Below, in pieces: positions 1-7,749 of a stretch of DNA of 64,000 bases; positions within the stretch are counted from its first letter, which is position 1, and every line of letters starts with the position of its first letter. Origin of the DNA: Pseudomonas putida. GTDB lineage: Bacteria; Pseudomonadota; Gammaproteobacteria; Pseudomonadales; Pseudomonadaceae. Position numbers and translations under genes: made by a program. The stretch spans positions 1 through 64,000 of the forward strand of contig NZ_BSKJ01000010.1 of NCBI RefSeq assembly GCF_030159595.1, in the 5' to 3' direction. Below the pieces are notes generated by a model. The model was not told the DNA's origin, did not search any database, and saw only the letters and a list, made by a program, of their open reading frames with translations.

Positions 1-69
1 CGGTCTGTACTGCTGTGAACAGTCAGAATCGGGCATTTAGTCCCACCACCCCTTCAAGTCTAACCATAC

Positions 70-153
70 AAGCGGGCTTGCCCGCGAAGCAGGCAACTCG
101 GTGGATGGCACCGGCTCCGCCGGTGTTCGCGGGCAAGCCCGCTCCCACAGGGG
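70..153. repeat. REP pair (BIME), GGGCTTGCCC variant
   Basis: Two inverted REP units lie tail to tail: GCGGGCTTGCCCGCGAA near 72-88 and TTCGCGGGCAAGCCCGCTCC from about 126, ending in CCACAGGGG. They are separated by a short CACCGGCTCCGCCGGTG hairpin. This is the usual putida-group intergenic repeat, here downstream of the minus-strand LysR gene. Bases 1-69 hold no gene I can support. Confidence 0.85.
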
Positions 154-175
154 CGTGTTAGCCCCAACACTTGTG

Positions 176-1114
176 TCAGTTCGGCGCAATCGCCCGCCCC
201 AGCTTCTGCGCCTGCCCCTGCAACACCCGCATCAAATGCATCGCCGCATGCGACGGCGGTTCGAAGCGCGAATAGACAAAGCTGATGTCGAAGTGAATCT
301 CGTCCGCCAGCGGCACCACCGCCAGGCCGCTGTCTTGCGCCACGAACTCGTCGATCACGCTGATGCCCATGCCTTGCTTGACCAGCGCCACCGCCTCGTT
401 GGCATTGGTGAACGACAACAGTGACGGCAACTGTGCGCCGTGCCGCTCGATGTGCTCGGCCAGCAGTTTGCCAAACGGCATGTCGGGCCTGAACAGCAGC
501 AGCGGATGGCCTTCCAGTTGTTGCAAGGTCAGCGAGGTATGCCCGGCCAACGCGTGGTCGGGTGGCATCACCACCACCATGCGCCCGCGCATGAAGGGCT
601 GTGAATGCAGGTGATCGTGTACCACGGGCAGGGCGGCAATCGACAGGTCGACCTTTTTCGACAGGATCTGGTTGGGCATCTCGCCCATCAGCGAGGTTTG
701 CCACTCGATGTTCAGCGAAGGCGCTTCACGCTTGAGCTGGGCCAGGGCAATCGGGATGACCACCGTCGACAACGACGCGCTGCACGAGATGCGCAGCTTG
801 CGGTGGCCGCCTGCGCCCAGTGACAGGGCGCATTCGTTGACCTCCAGCGCTGCCTGGTACACCCGCTCGACTTCGCGGAACAGCACCTGTGCCTCAGCCG
901 TGGGCACCAGGCGGTTGTTGATGCGCTCGAACAGGCGGTAGCTCAAACGCCCTTCGATGTACTGGATCAGCTTGCTGACAGCTGGCTGCGACACATACAG
1001 CAGCTTGGCCGCCGCGCTGATCGAGCCGGTCAGCATCACGGCACGGAACACTTCCATGTGCCGCAGCTTGAACACCATGGGGCTTGCGTCTGCGCCTTCG
1101 TTGCCAAGCAGCAT
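176..1114 (-). CDS. LysR-family transcriptional regulator
   Basis: A 312-residue LysR regulator. The N-terminal winged helix-turn-helix is typical (GSISAAAKLL then SQPAVSKLIQYIE, roughly residues 29-55), followed by a periplasmic-binding-protein-like effector domain. The ATG at 1114 has a good ribosome site (GAAGG, 8 nt spacing), so I keep it even though a shorter start at MVFKLRHME (1078) would fit the family length better. It is divergent from the hydrolase-MFS-SDR-isomerase operon across 146 bp, the classic layout for a LysR activator of that operon. The effector is unknown. The product is a cytoplasmic DNA-binding protein, probably autoregulated and activating the divergent promoter when the pathway substrate is present; that role is inference. 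Confidence 0.88.
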   Translation of the reverse strand: MLLGNEGADASPMVFKLRHMEVFRAVMLTGSISAAAKLLYVSQPAVSKLIQYIEGRLSYRLFERINNRLVPTAEAQVLFREVERVYQAALEVNECALSLGAGGHRKLRISCSASLSTVVIPIALAQLKREAPSLNIEWQTSLMGEMPNQILSKKVDLSIAALPVVHDHLHSQPFMRGRMVVVMPPDHALAGHTSLTLQQLEGHPLLLFRPDMPFGKLLAEHIERHGAQLPSLLSFTNANEAVALVKQGMGISVIDEFVAQDSGLAVVPLADEIHFDISFVYSRFEPPSHAAMHLMRVLQGQAQKLGRAIAPN

Positions 1115-1212
1115 ATCTATTACCTTCGGTTATGGTTTTTGCCATCTGGGTATGAGCGTCAAACCCGGCCACGCAGTATCTTGAACCCAGCCAAATTGCC
1201 CTTGCGGCGCAC

Positions 1213-1220
1213 AATAACAA
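1213..1220 (+). promoter_or_regulatory. Possible Hfq/Crc site (AATAACAA) in the hydrolase leader
   Basis: AATAACAA matches the AAnAAnAA catabolite-activity motif bound by Hfq/Crc. It lies about 40 nt before the GTG start, further than in typical targets. A near-identical CAATAACAAGA also precedes the next gene of the operon, which argues that it is not chance. Confidence 0.4.
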
Positions 1221-1260
1221 GATCTGAAGGCAAGCGCAGTGGCGCTGCCGGGAGTGCTGC

Positions 1261-2088
1261 GTGAACATCTTTGACGAACCTAAGATCGATTGCCATAACC
1301 ATTTGTTTGACCCCGCCCGTTTCCCTTACCACCCCGACGCACCCTATGCGCCCTCCGGCCAGGAAGTCGCCACCCAGGAACAGTTCACCCGGGTGATGGA
1401 CACCTACGGTGTGCAACATGCCTTGCTGGTGGGCCCCAACAGCGGCTACCACACCGACAACCGCTGCCTGCTGCATGCCCTGGCCACCGGGCAGGGCCGG
1501 TTCAAGGGCGTGGCGGTGGTCGAGACGGGTATCCACCTCGATGCGCTGGCTGCGCTGCAGGCGCAGGGGGTGGTCGGCATCGCCTTCAACCCCGCGTTGT
1601 ACGGGGTGGCCAGCCTCAAGGACGTTGATGGCCTGTTCGGCAAGCTGGCCGAGCTCGGCCTGTTCGCCCAGGTGCAGGTGTGCGAAGACCAACTGCTTGA
1701 ACTGCGCAGCCTGCTTCAGGGGTCGCGTACACGCTTGCTGATCGACCATTGCGGCCGGCCGGACGTGGCGGCTGGCGTGCAGCAACCAGGCTTCCAGGCG
1801 CTGTTGCGGCTGGCTGACAGTGGCCGCGCCAGCGTCAAGCTGTCAGGCATGCAGAAGTTCGCGGCAGCCGATGCATTGCTGGAGCAAAGCCGTGCCTATG
1901 TGCACGCCCTGCTCGAAGCCTTCGGTGCGGATGCCTGTGTGTGGGGTTCGGATTGGCCGTTCATTCGTCAGCGCTCGCGGGTGGACTACGGCCCGTTGCT
2001 GAAACTGGCCGAGCGCCTGATGCCGGATGCCCGGCTGCGCCAGGCAGTGATGTGGGACACCCCACGACGTCTGTTCGGGTTCGCCTAG
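1261..2088 (+). CDS. Amidohydrolase-2 family (COG3618-like) lactonase/hydrolase
   Basis: A 275-residue TIM-barrel metal hydrolase related to L-fuconolactonase and 2-pyrone-4,6-dicarboxylate lactonase. Visible motifs are an N-terminal HxH (CHNHLFD, His12/His14), an internal metal or catalytic His in LLIDHCGRPD (about 163), SVKLSG (about 195) and the Asp of GSDWPF (about 230). It starts with GTG, preceded by GGGAG. First gene of an apparent four-gene operon; the MFS gene begins 40 bp later. The family hydrolyses sugar-acid lactones or cyclic ring-cleavage products, so it probably opens a lactone intermediate produced by the SDR dehydrogenase downstream. The substrate is not identifiable from sequence. 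Confidence 0.8.
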   Translation: MNIFDEPKIDCHNHLFDPARFPYHPDAPYAPSGQEVATQEQFTRVMDTYGVQHALLVGPNSGYHTDNRCLLHALATGQGRFKGVAVVETGIHLDALAALQAQGVVGIAFNPALYGVASLKDVDGLFGKLAELGLFAQVQVCEDQLLELRSLLQGSRTRLLIDHCGRPDVAAGVQQPGFQALLRLADSGRASVKLSGMQKFAAADALLEQSRAYVHALLEAFGADACVWGSDWPFIRQRSRVDYGPLLKLAERLMPDARLRQAVMWDTPRRLFGFA

Positions 2089-2107
2089 AACCTGGTTTTG
2101 CCATTCC

Positions 2108-2115
2108 AATAACAA
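2108..2115 (+). promoter_or_regulatory. Candidate Hfq/Crc site before the MFS gene
   Basis: AATAACAA (AAnAAnAA) ends 13 nt before the ATG at 2129 and abuts the purine-rich ribosome site AGAGAG. This is the position expected for Hfq/Crc translational repression. Confidence 0.5.
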
Positions 2116-2128
2116 GAGAGCAACCGTC

Positions 2129-3478
2129 ATGAACACTGAACAGAACGCCAGCCTCGGGGTGTTCGACACCCCGGCGCGCGCGCAGCAACGAACCCGTACC
2201 CGTTTCATGATTCTGGCGCTGATTTCTGGCGGCACCATGATCAACTACCTCGACCGCAGCGTGATGGGCATCGCAGCGCCCAGCATCAGTGCCGACCTGG
2301 GCCTGAACGCGGCGATGATGGGGGTGATCTTTTCTGCTTTTTCGTGGACCTACGCCGCTGCGCAGATCCCGGGTGGCATTCTCATCGACCGGCTGGGCAC
2401 CAAGCTCACCTACTGGCTGGCACTGACCCTGTGGTCGCTGTTCACCGGTCTGCAAGGGCTGGCCCAGGGCTTCCTGTCGCTGCTGGGCATGCGCTTTCTG
2501 GTGGGGGTGACCGAGGCACCGTGTTTCCCCACCAACAGCCGGGTAGTGGCCACCTGGTTCCCGCAGAGTGAGCGGGCCAGGGCAACCGGTATCTACACCT
2601 TTGCCGAGTACACCGGCCTGGCGTTCCTGACGCCGCTGCTGTTCTGGGTACTGCACGCCTATGGTTGGCGCTTTTTGCTGATGGCCGTGGGCCTGATGGG
2701 CATCCTCTATGGCTTGGTCTGGTGGCGCAAATACCATGAGCCGCACCAGTCCACCACGGCCAACCAAGCCGAACTGGACTACATCGCAGCGGGTGGCGGG
2801 GTGGTCGATGGCGGGCAGAAAGCCACGGTGTTCCGCTGGTCGCAGATCCCGGCGCTGCTCAAGCATCGCAACATGCTGGGCATCTGCCTGGGCCAGTTCG
2901 CCTGCAACTCCACCAACGTGTTTTTCCTCACCTGGTTCCCCACCTACCTGGTGACCGAGCGGCACATGCCCTGGCTGAAGGTCGGCTGGGTCGCGGTGCT
3001 GCCGTTCATTGCCGCCTCGCTGGGTACGCTGGTGGGGGGCTGGTTGTCAGACGCCTTGCTGCGCCGTGGCTACTCGCTGAACGTGGCCCGCAAGCTGCCG
3101 GTGATCGCCGGGCTGCTCACTGCCTCGGTGATCGTGCTGGCCAACTACGTCGAGTCTGACGCGCTGGTCATCACCATCCTGTGCATCGCCTATTTCGCCC
3201 AGGGCATGTCGGCGCTGGCCTGGATGATCGTGTCAGACATCGCCCCCAAAGGGCTGCTGGGCCTAAGTGGCGGCCTGTTCAACCTGTTCGCCAACGCGGC
3301 GGGCATCGTCACGCCCTTGACCATCGGCATTATCGTTTCGCTCACCGGCTCGTTCGTCTGGGCCCTGGCGTTCGTGTCGTCGATCACCGTGCTGGGGGCG
3401 CTGTGCTACCTGTTCATGGTCAGCGACCTGCGTCGCTTGCCGGAAATTCCTTCTGTCGAAAATGGAGCAAAACAATGA
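2129..3478 (+). CDS. MFS transporter, anion:cation symporter (ExuT/GudP-like) type
   Basis: A 449-residue, 12-helix inner-membrane permease. The family signature is seen in NYLDRSVMGIAAP (TM1, with Asp-Arg), the helix 2-3 loop DRLGTKLTY and MRFLVGVTEAPCFPTNSRVVATWFP in the first half; the central loop is hydrophilic. ACS-family members carry hexuronates, glucarate/galactarate, tartrate, phthalate or small aromatic acids, so an organic or sugar acid is the likely cargo. It sits 40 bp after the lactonase-like gene and overlaps the SDR by 4 nt (ATGA), so uptake and catabolism are co-expressed. A candidate Crc motif precedes the start, which fits a catabolite-repressed nutrient transporter. Confidence 0.88.
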   Translation: MNTEQNASLGVFDTPARAQQRTRTRFMILALISGGTMINYLDRSVMGIAAPSISADLGLNAAMMGVIFSAFSWTYAAAQIPGGILIDRLGTKLTYWLALTLWSLFTGLQGLAQGFLSLLGMRFLVGVTEAPCFPTNSRVVATWFPQSERARATGIYTFAEYTGLAFLTPLLFWVLHAYGWRFLLMAVGLMGILYGLVWWRKYHEPHQSTTANQAELDYIAAGGGVVDGGQKATVFRWSQIPALLKHRNMLGICLGQFACNSTNVFFLTWFPTYLVTERHMPWLKVGWVAVLPFIAASLGTLVGGWLSDALLRRGYSLNVARKLPVIAGLLTASVIVLANYVESDALVITILCIAYFAQGMSALAWMIVSDIAPKGLLGLSGGLFNLFANAAGIVTPLTIGIIVSLTGSFVWALAFVSSITVLGALCYLFMVSDLRRLPEIPSVENGAKQ

Positions 3479-4215
3479 GCCAGTACCTGCAAGGCCAGAC
3501 TGCAATCGTCACTGGTGGCATGCGTGGCATCGGCCTGGCGATCGCCCAGCGCCTGCATAGCGCCGGCGCCCAGGTGGTGATCTGGGACCTCGCTGTCGAT
3601 GGCTGGGACAGCGTGGAAAACGGCTTCGAGCCGGTGCTGCGCCAGGCGGTCGACGTGTCGTCGCTGGCCTCGGTGGAGGCGGCATTCGCCGAGGCGCTGG
3701 CGCGCCTTGGGCAAGTACAGATCCTGGTCAACAATGCCGGCATCAATGGCCCGGTGGTGGCATCGTGGGAATACCCGCCAGAGGCCTGGGACAAGGTTAT
3801 CGCCATCGACCTGAACGGTGTGTTCTATTGCTGCCGCACCGCCATCCCGCACATGCGTGAAAACGGCTACGGGCGCATCGTCAATATCGCCTCCATGGCC
3901 GGCAAAGATGGTGTGCAGTACATCTCGGCTTACTCCGCCGCCAAGGCCGGGGTCATTGCCTTCACCAAGGCGGCGGCCAAGGAGCTGGCACAGGATGGCG
4001 TGCTGCTCAACTGCGTGGCACCGGCCATGGTCGAGACGCCGCTGATGGCCGAGATGACTGCTGAGCACATCGCCGCAAGCAAGGCTAAGATCCCCATGGG
4101 TCGCTTCCTCAAGGCCGAAGAGATCGCCAACATGGTCAGCTGGATCGCCGGGCCCGAATGCAGCTTTACCACCGGCTTTGTGTTCGACCTCAGTGGCGGG
4201 AGGGCGACCTATTGA
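3475..4215 (+). CDS. Short-chain dehydrogenase/reductase
   Basis: A 246-residue classical SDR. Cofactor motif TGGMRGIG (TGxxxGxG, residues 13-20), NNAG (86-89), catalytic Ser140 (NIAS), and YSAAK giving Tyr153 and Lys157. WDLA after the second strand has an acidic residue (Asp38) that favours NAD over NADP. The start is the ATG at 3475, which overlaps the MFS stop as ATGA; longer upstream starts would run inside the MFS gene. The C-terminal DLSGGRATY is typical of 3-oxoacyl-ACP-reductase-like or sugar SDRs. In this operon it probably oxidises a hydroxyl of the imported acid or sugar, giving a lactone or keto-acid for its neighbours. The exact substrate is unknown. Confidence 0.88.
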   Translation: MSQYLQGQTAIVTGGMRGIGLAIAQRLHSAGAQVVIWDLAVDGWDSVENGFEPVLRQAVDVSSLASVEAAFAEALARLGQVQILVNNAGINGPVVASWEYPPEAWDKVIAIDLNGVFYCCRTAIPHMRENGYGRIVNIASMAGKDGVQYISAYSAAKAGVIAFTKAAAKELAQDGVLLNCVAPAMVETPLMAEMTAEHIAASKAKIPMGRFLKAEEIANMVSWIAGPECSFTTGFVFDLSGGRATY

Positions 4216-5042
4216 ATGGCCTGGGCGTGGCGCACCTGACGGCGCTGGAGTTGGCGCCGACGAGGCTGGTACGCGAGGCGCGCCGCGCCGGCTTCAGTGC
4301 GGTGGGGCTACGCCTGCACCCGGTGATGGCGGATGCACTGGCCTATCCGGTTGCGGCGGGTAGCCAAGCCATGCGTGAACTGCGAGCAGTGATGGCAGGG
4401 GAAGGTATGCATGTCTCTGACATCGAGTTCGTCTCGCTCACGGCTCGAACCCAGGTTGCTGATTACCAGGCCCTGTTGGCCGCAGGTGCCGAACTGGGGG
4501 CGGCAAGCCTGACAGTGTCCGGGGACGATGAGGATGTTGCGCGGCTGACCGGCAACTTTGCAGCGCTGTGCGAGCTGGCGCGTGGCTATGGCCTGCGTGT
4601 GGACCTGGAGTTCATGCGCTGGCGGCCGGTGGCGACCTTGCAACAGGCGTGCGCGGTGGTGACGGGGGCGGGGCAGGACAACGGGGGTGTGCTGGTCGAT
4701 GCCTTGCACCTGTTCCGCTCAGGTGGCCAGGTGGCTGAGATCGCGCCAATCAACCCACATCTGCTGCGAGCCGTGCAGTTGTGCGATGCACCCCTACAGG
4801 CGCCGGCGGATGCGCTGATCATCCAGGAAGCACGCGAGGGTCGCTTGCTGCCGGGCCAAGGGCAACTGCCGCTGGCACCATTGCTGGCGGCGTTGTCGGG
4901 TGACGTGAGCATCAGCGTGGAAGTGCCGTCCGCCGGCATACCTGTAGAACAGCGGCTGCAAGCGGCGGCGCGGGCAACCCACGACTGGCTGCACGGCAAG
5001 CGACTATTGTCACCTGCCGTACAGGTTGCCGGTCATTCCTGA
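4212..5042 (+). CDS. Sugar phosphate isomerase/epimerase-like TIM barrel (AP_endonuc_2 family)
   Basis: The reading frame is open from 4158, but the likely start is TTG at 4212. It overlaps the SDR stop as TTGA and has GGGAGGG about 9 nt upstream, giving 276 residues. Metal-ligand motifs of the xylose-isomerase-like superfamily are visible: DLEFMRW (Glu), LVDALHLFRSGG (Asp and His), VQLCDAP, REGRLLPGQG and SVEVPS (Glu). Relatives include IolE/IolI, hydroxypyruvate isomerase and dehydroshikimate dehydratase, so isomerisation or dehydration of a keto-acid is plausible. Last gene of the operon, translationally coupled to the SDR; its end overlaps the convergent RidA gene by 10 bp. Confidence 0.78.
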   Translation: MNGLGVAHLTALELAPTRLVREARRAGFSAVGLRLHPVMADALAYPVAAGSQAMRELRAVMAGEGMHVSDIEFVSLTARTQVADYQALLAAGAELGAASLTVSGDDEDVARLTGNFAALCELARGYGLRVDLEFMRWRPVATLQQACAVVTGAGQDNGGVLVDALHLFRSGGQVAEIAPINPHLLRAVQLCDAPLQAPADALIIQEAREGRLLPGQGQLPLAPLLAALSGDVSISVEVPSAGIPVEQRLQAAARATHDWLHGKRLLSPAVQVAGHS

Positions 5043-5449
5043 TCCGGTACCACGGCGATCACGTCGATCTCCATCAGCCACTCGGCTTGGGCCAACCCGG
5101 CCACCACCAGCCCGGTGGAGATTGGGAACACACCTTTGAGCCACTTGCCCACTTCCTTGTACACCGGCTCGCGGAAGCGCGGGTCGGTGATGTAGGTGGT
5201 GGTCTTGACGATGTGCGAAAGGTCCGAGCCGGCTTCTTCAAGCAGCTGCTTGACGTTCTTCATCGCCTGCTCGGTCTGCGCCTGGGGGTTACCCAGGCCC
5301 ACCAGCTTGCCTTCGAAGTCGGTGCCGACCTGGCCGCGCACATAAATGGTGTTACCGGCCCGCACGGCCTGGCACAGGTCATTGTCCAGGGTCTGGTTGG
5401 GGTAGGTTTCCTTGGTGTTGAACATGCGGATGCGGGTATGGGTAGGCAT
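5033..5449 (-). CDS. RidA/YjgF/UK114-family enamine/imine deaminase-like protein
   Basis: A 138-residue RidA-family protein starting MPTHTRIRMFNTKE; upstream sequence in this frame lies inside the monooxygenase gene. Family landmarks are the central TIYVRGQVGTD, QTEQAMKNVKQLLEEAGSDLSHIVKTTTYITDP and the C-terminal AEWLMEIDVIAVV. The strictly conserved Arg of true RidA (in the T-x-Y-x-x-D-x-x-R region, here TYITDPRFR) appears present. RidA proteins trimerise and hydrolyse reactive enamines/imines made by PLP or flavin enzymes. Its ATG overlaps the last base of the upstream monooxygenase stop (TGATG), so the two are coupled. It may release ammonia from an imine made by that enzyme; this is inference. 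Confidence 0.85.
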   Translation of the reverse strand: MPTHTRIRMFNTKETYPNQTLDNDLCQAVRAGNTIYVRGQVGTDFEGKLVGLGNPQAQTEQAMKNVKQLLEEAGSDLSHIVKTTTYITDPRFREPVYKEVGKWLKGVFPISTGLVVAGLAQAEWLMEIDVIAVVPDQE

Positions 5450-6768
5450 CAGTGGGCTCCGAGGGTGCTGACGTTGCTGAGGGTGTTGGCTTGCTGCGCA
5501 TCCGCCTCGCGCTGGTCGCGGTCGCGGTAGGCGGTATAGGTGCGTTGGGTGGCGATATGGCCGGCGACGTGCTTGGCGTCGTGCCACACACCCCAGATGA
5601 ACGAAGAACCACGGCGCGACAGCCACGGCAGGCCGAGGAAGTACACGCCCGGTTCGCGGGCTACGCCACGCTGGTGCTGGGGCTTGCCGTTGGCGTCGAA
5701 GGTGTCCACTTGCAACCAGCTGAAGTCCACGCCATAGCCGGTGGCCCAGATGATGCTGGTGACACCGGCCTGGGCCAGGTCCAGTTCCCGCAGCGGGCTG
5801 CTCATGCAGGCCGGGTCGGCCAGGCGCGTGCGGGCTTCGGGCTCTTCCGGCAGGTCCAGGCCGTTGCGTTCGATGTAGGCATCGGCGGCATCCAGCAAGG
5901 CCAGGTAGTTTTCATCGCCGCGGTTGATGTTCTCCACCAGGTTGTCCTGGAAGCGCGCCACGCCGTTTTCGAACGACTGAGTCAGGCCGACCAGGGTCAT
6001 GCCTTGATGGGCGAGGGCACGGAAGTCCACGGTGTGGCCGCCACGGGCGCCGCTGACGGCAATGGTCACATGCTCGCGACCGGGCTTGGCGATTTCGGCG
6101 TCCCATTCACCCAGCACACCCAGCCACCAGCAGAAGTCGCGGTTACGGTAGGCACGAGGCGGGCGGTCGTGGGCACCGACCGACAGGTACACCTGGCGGC
6201 CTGCACGCATCAGTTCTTCGGCGATTTGCACGCCAGAGGAGCCGGCACCGACCACCAGCACCGCACCTTCTGGCAGTTGCTCAGGGTTGTAGTAAGCGGC
6301 GGAGTGGATCTGGTGCATGTTGCTGTCTTTCGGCGCGATGGCCGGAATCACTGGCTTCTGGAACGGGCCGGTGGCGGCGACCACGCGGTTGGCGCGAATC
6401 ACGCCTTCGTTGGTCTCGATGGTGAAGCCGGGGCGGTCGCTGTTACGCACTACGCGCTTCACTTCGATACCGGTGCGCACTGGCAGGTTGTACTTGCGCA
6501 CATACTGCTCGAAGTAGTCGGCCACCTGCTCTTTGCCAGCGAAAGCGTCGGCGTCGAGGTTGAATGCCAGGCCGGGGAAGCGGTCGTGCCAGACCGGGCC
6601 GTTGGCGACCAGCGAGTCCCAGCGGCCGGTGCGCCAGGCCTCGGCTATGCGGTTGCGCTCCAGCACCAGGTGCGGCACGCCAAGCTTGTTGAGGTGTTCG
6701 CTCATGGCCACGCCGGCCTGGCCGGCGCCGACGACGAGGGTGTCGATTTCGAGGTTGTTCAGTGTCAT
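5449..6768 (-). CDS. Flavin-containing monooxygenase (FMO/Baeyer-Villiger-like)
   Basis: A 439-residue two-dinucleotide-fold flavoprotein, start MTLNNLEIDTLVVGAG. FAD motif GAGQAG (14-19) and a second Rossmann motif VVGAGSSG near residue 170 for NADPH. The FMO fingerprint between them is degenerate (a HQIHSAAYYN stretch), so a class B monooxygenase is clear but FMO versus BVMO is not. The C-terminal third has IIWATGYGVDFSWL, the ATG motif of the family. It oxygenates an amine, sulfide or ketone in the cytoplasm. Coupled to RidA downstream and divergent, across 303 bp, from DUF1028-ArgE, suggesting catabolism of a nitrogen compound. Confidence 0.86.
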   Translation of the reverse strand: MTLNNLEIDTLVVGAGQAGVAMSEHLNKLGVPHLVLERNRIAEAWRTGRWDSLVANGPVWHDRFPGLAFNLDADAFAGKEQVADYFEQYVRKYNLPVRTGIEVKRVVRNSDRPGFTIETNEGVIRANRVVAATGPFQKPVIPAIAPKDSNMHQIHSAAYYNPEQLPEGAVLVVGAGSSGVQIAEELMRAGRQVYLSVGAHDRPPRAYRNRDFCWWLGVLGEWDAEIAKPGREHVTIAVSGARGGHTVDFRALAHQGMTLVGLTQSFENGVARFQDNLVENINRGDENYLALLDAADAYIERNGLDLPEEPEARTRLADPACMSSPLRELDLAQAGVTSIIWATGYGVDFSWLQVDTFDANGKPQHQRGVAREPGVYFLGLPWLSRRGSSFIWGVWHDAKHVAGHIATQRTYTAYRDRDQREADAQQANTLSNVSTLGAH

Positions 6769-7071
6769 GTCCGAGCCCTTGTTCAGGCGGTTTTTGTCAG
6801 GTCGGTTTGGAGGACCGCCGTTGCCTGGGGCCAGACTAGGGATGCGACGCAAATGGCGAAAATAGTATTTAGCTGGTGCTTGCCGATAAAACGGCGAAGG
6901 CCCTGATTTACCTGGCCTGTAGCGTGGCTTTAGGTCGATTTGATGGTGTTTCTCAAGCTGATTTGCAGGCTTAGTTTTTTCCTGCTCAAGGCACAGGAAA
7001 ATGTTGGTTTCGTGGGCCAGAAGGTTGCGCCCAGAATGCCCTGCATCGCACAGGACAACAGGAGCATTACC
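6769..7071. promoter_or_regulatory. Divergent intergenic region, monooxygenase / DUF1028
   Basis: 303 bp with no gene. It must contain the promoters of both divergent operons. I see a spaced inverted repeat GGCGGT (6786-6791) / ACCGCC (6814-6819) near the monooxygenase start, and an AT-richer core around 6855-6960. I found no GG-N10-GC sigma-54 element and no dedicated regulator next to either operon. AGGAG at 7060-7064 is the DUF1028 ribosome site. Confidence 0.4.
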
Positions 7072-7749
7072 ATGACCTTCTCCATCATCGGCCGCTGCCA
7101 GGAAACCGGCCAGGTCGGCATCGCCATCAGTTCGTCGAGCATTGCCGTAGGTGCCCGCTGCCCTTGGGTGCGTGCCGGTGTTGGCGCCGTTTCCACCCAG
7201 AACATCACCTTGCCGGCGCTGGGCCCGCAGATTCTCGATGCCCTGGAACAGGGCCAGTTGCCACCCGCCGCAGCGCTGGACCGGGTGCTCAGCGCCAATG
7301 GCTGGAGCGAGTACCGCCAGGTCACCGTGATCGACAGCCAAGGCCAGGTGGCGCTGTTTACCGGTCGCGAGGCATTGGGCACGCACAACGCCGTGGCCGG
7401 TGAGCAGTGCGCGGCGGCGGGTAACCTGTTGTCCTCGGCCCAGGTGACCGAAGCCATGGTAGCGGCCTTCGAGCAGGCCGGCGGGCACCTGGCCGACCGC
7501 TTGCTGGCAGCCATGCACGCGGCAATGGCTGCAGGTGGTGAAGCTGGGCCGGTGCACTCGGCGGCGCTGAAGATTGCCGGCGAGTTGACCTGGCCGTTGG
7601 TTGACTTGCGCGTGGACTGGGCCGACAGCGACCCGATCGGCGTGCTCGACGGCCTGTGGCAGGCCTATCGCCCACAGATGCAGGATTACGTCACCCGTGC
7701 CCTCAACCCGACCGCTGCACCCAGCTATGGGGTGCCGGGCGATGAGTGA
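7072..7749 (+). CDS. DUF1028 family protein
   Basis: A 225-residue DUF1028 protein, MTFSIIGRCQETGQVG..., with the family's Ntn-hydrolase-like N-terminus (TFSI, AISSSSIAVGARC) and conserved STQNITLPALGP and VAGEQCAAAGNLL segments. The start at 7072 is set by AGGAG 7 nt upstream; upstream in-frame codons are not family-like. No enzymatic activity is firmly established for the family; members often sit beside amidohydrolases, M20 peptidases and RidA proteins. Its 3' end overlaps the ArgE-like gene by 8 bp, so the two are co-translated. It probably acts on an amide or N-acyl intermediate, but this is inferred from context only. Confidence 0.82.
   Translation: MTFSIIGRCQETGQVGIAISSSSIAVGARCPWVRAGVGAVSTQNITLPALGPQILDALEQGQLPPAAALDRVLSANGWSEYRQVTVIDSQGQVALFTGREALGTHNAVAGEQCAAAGNLLSSAQVTEAMVAAFEQAGGHLADRLLAAMHAAMAAGGEAGPVHSAALKIAGELTWPLVDLRVDWADSDPIGVLDGLWQAYRPQMQDYVTRALNPTAAPSYGVPGDE

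Noticed and set aside
6769-7071. A sigma-54 promoter in the FMO/DUF1028 region
   Set aside because: No GG-N10-GC arrangement; the closest candidates have spacings of 9 or 14.
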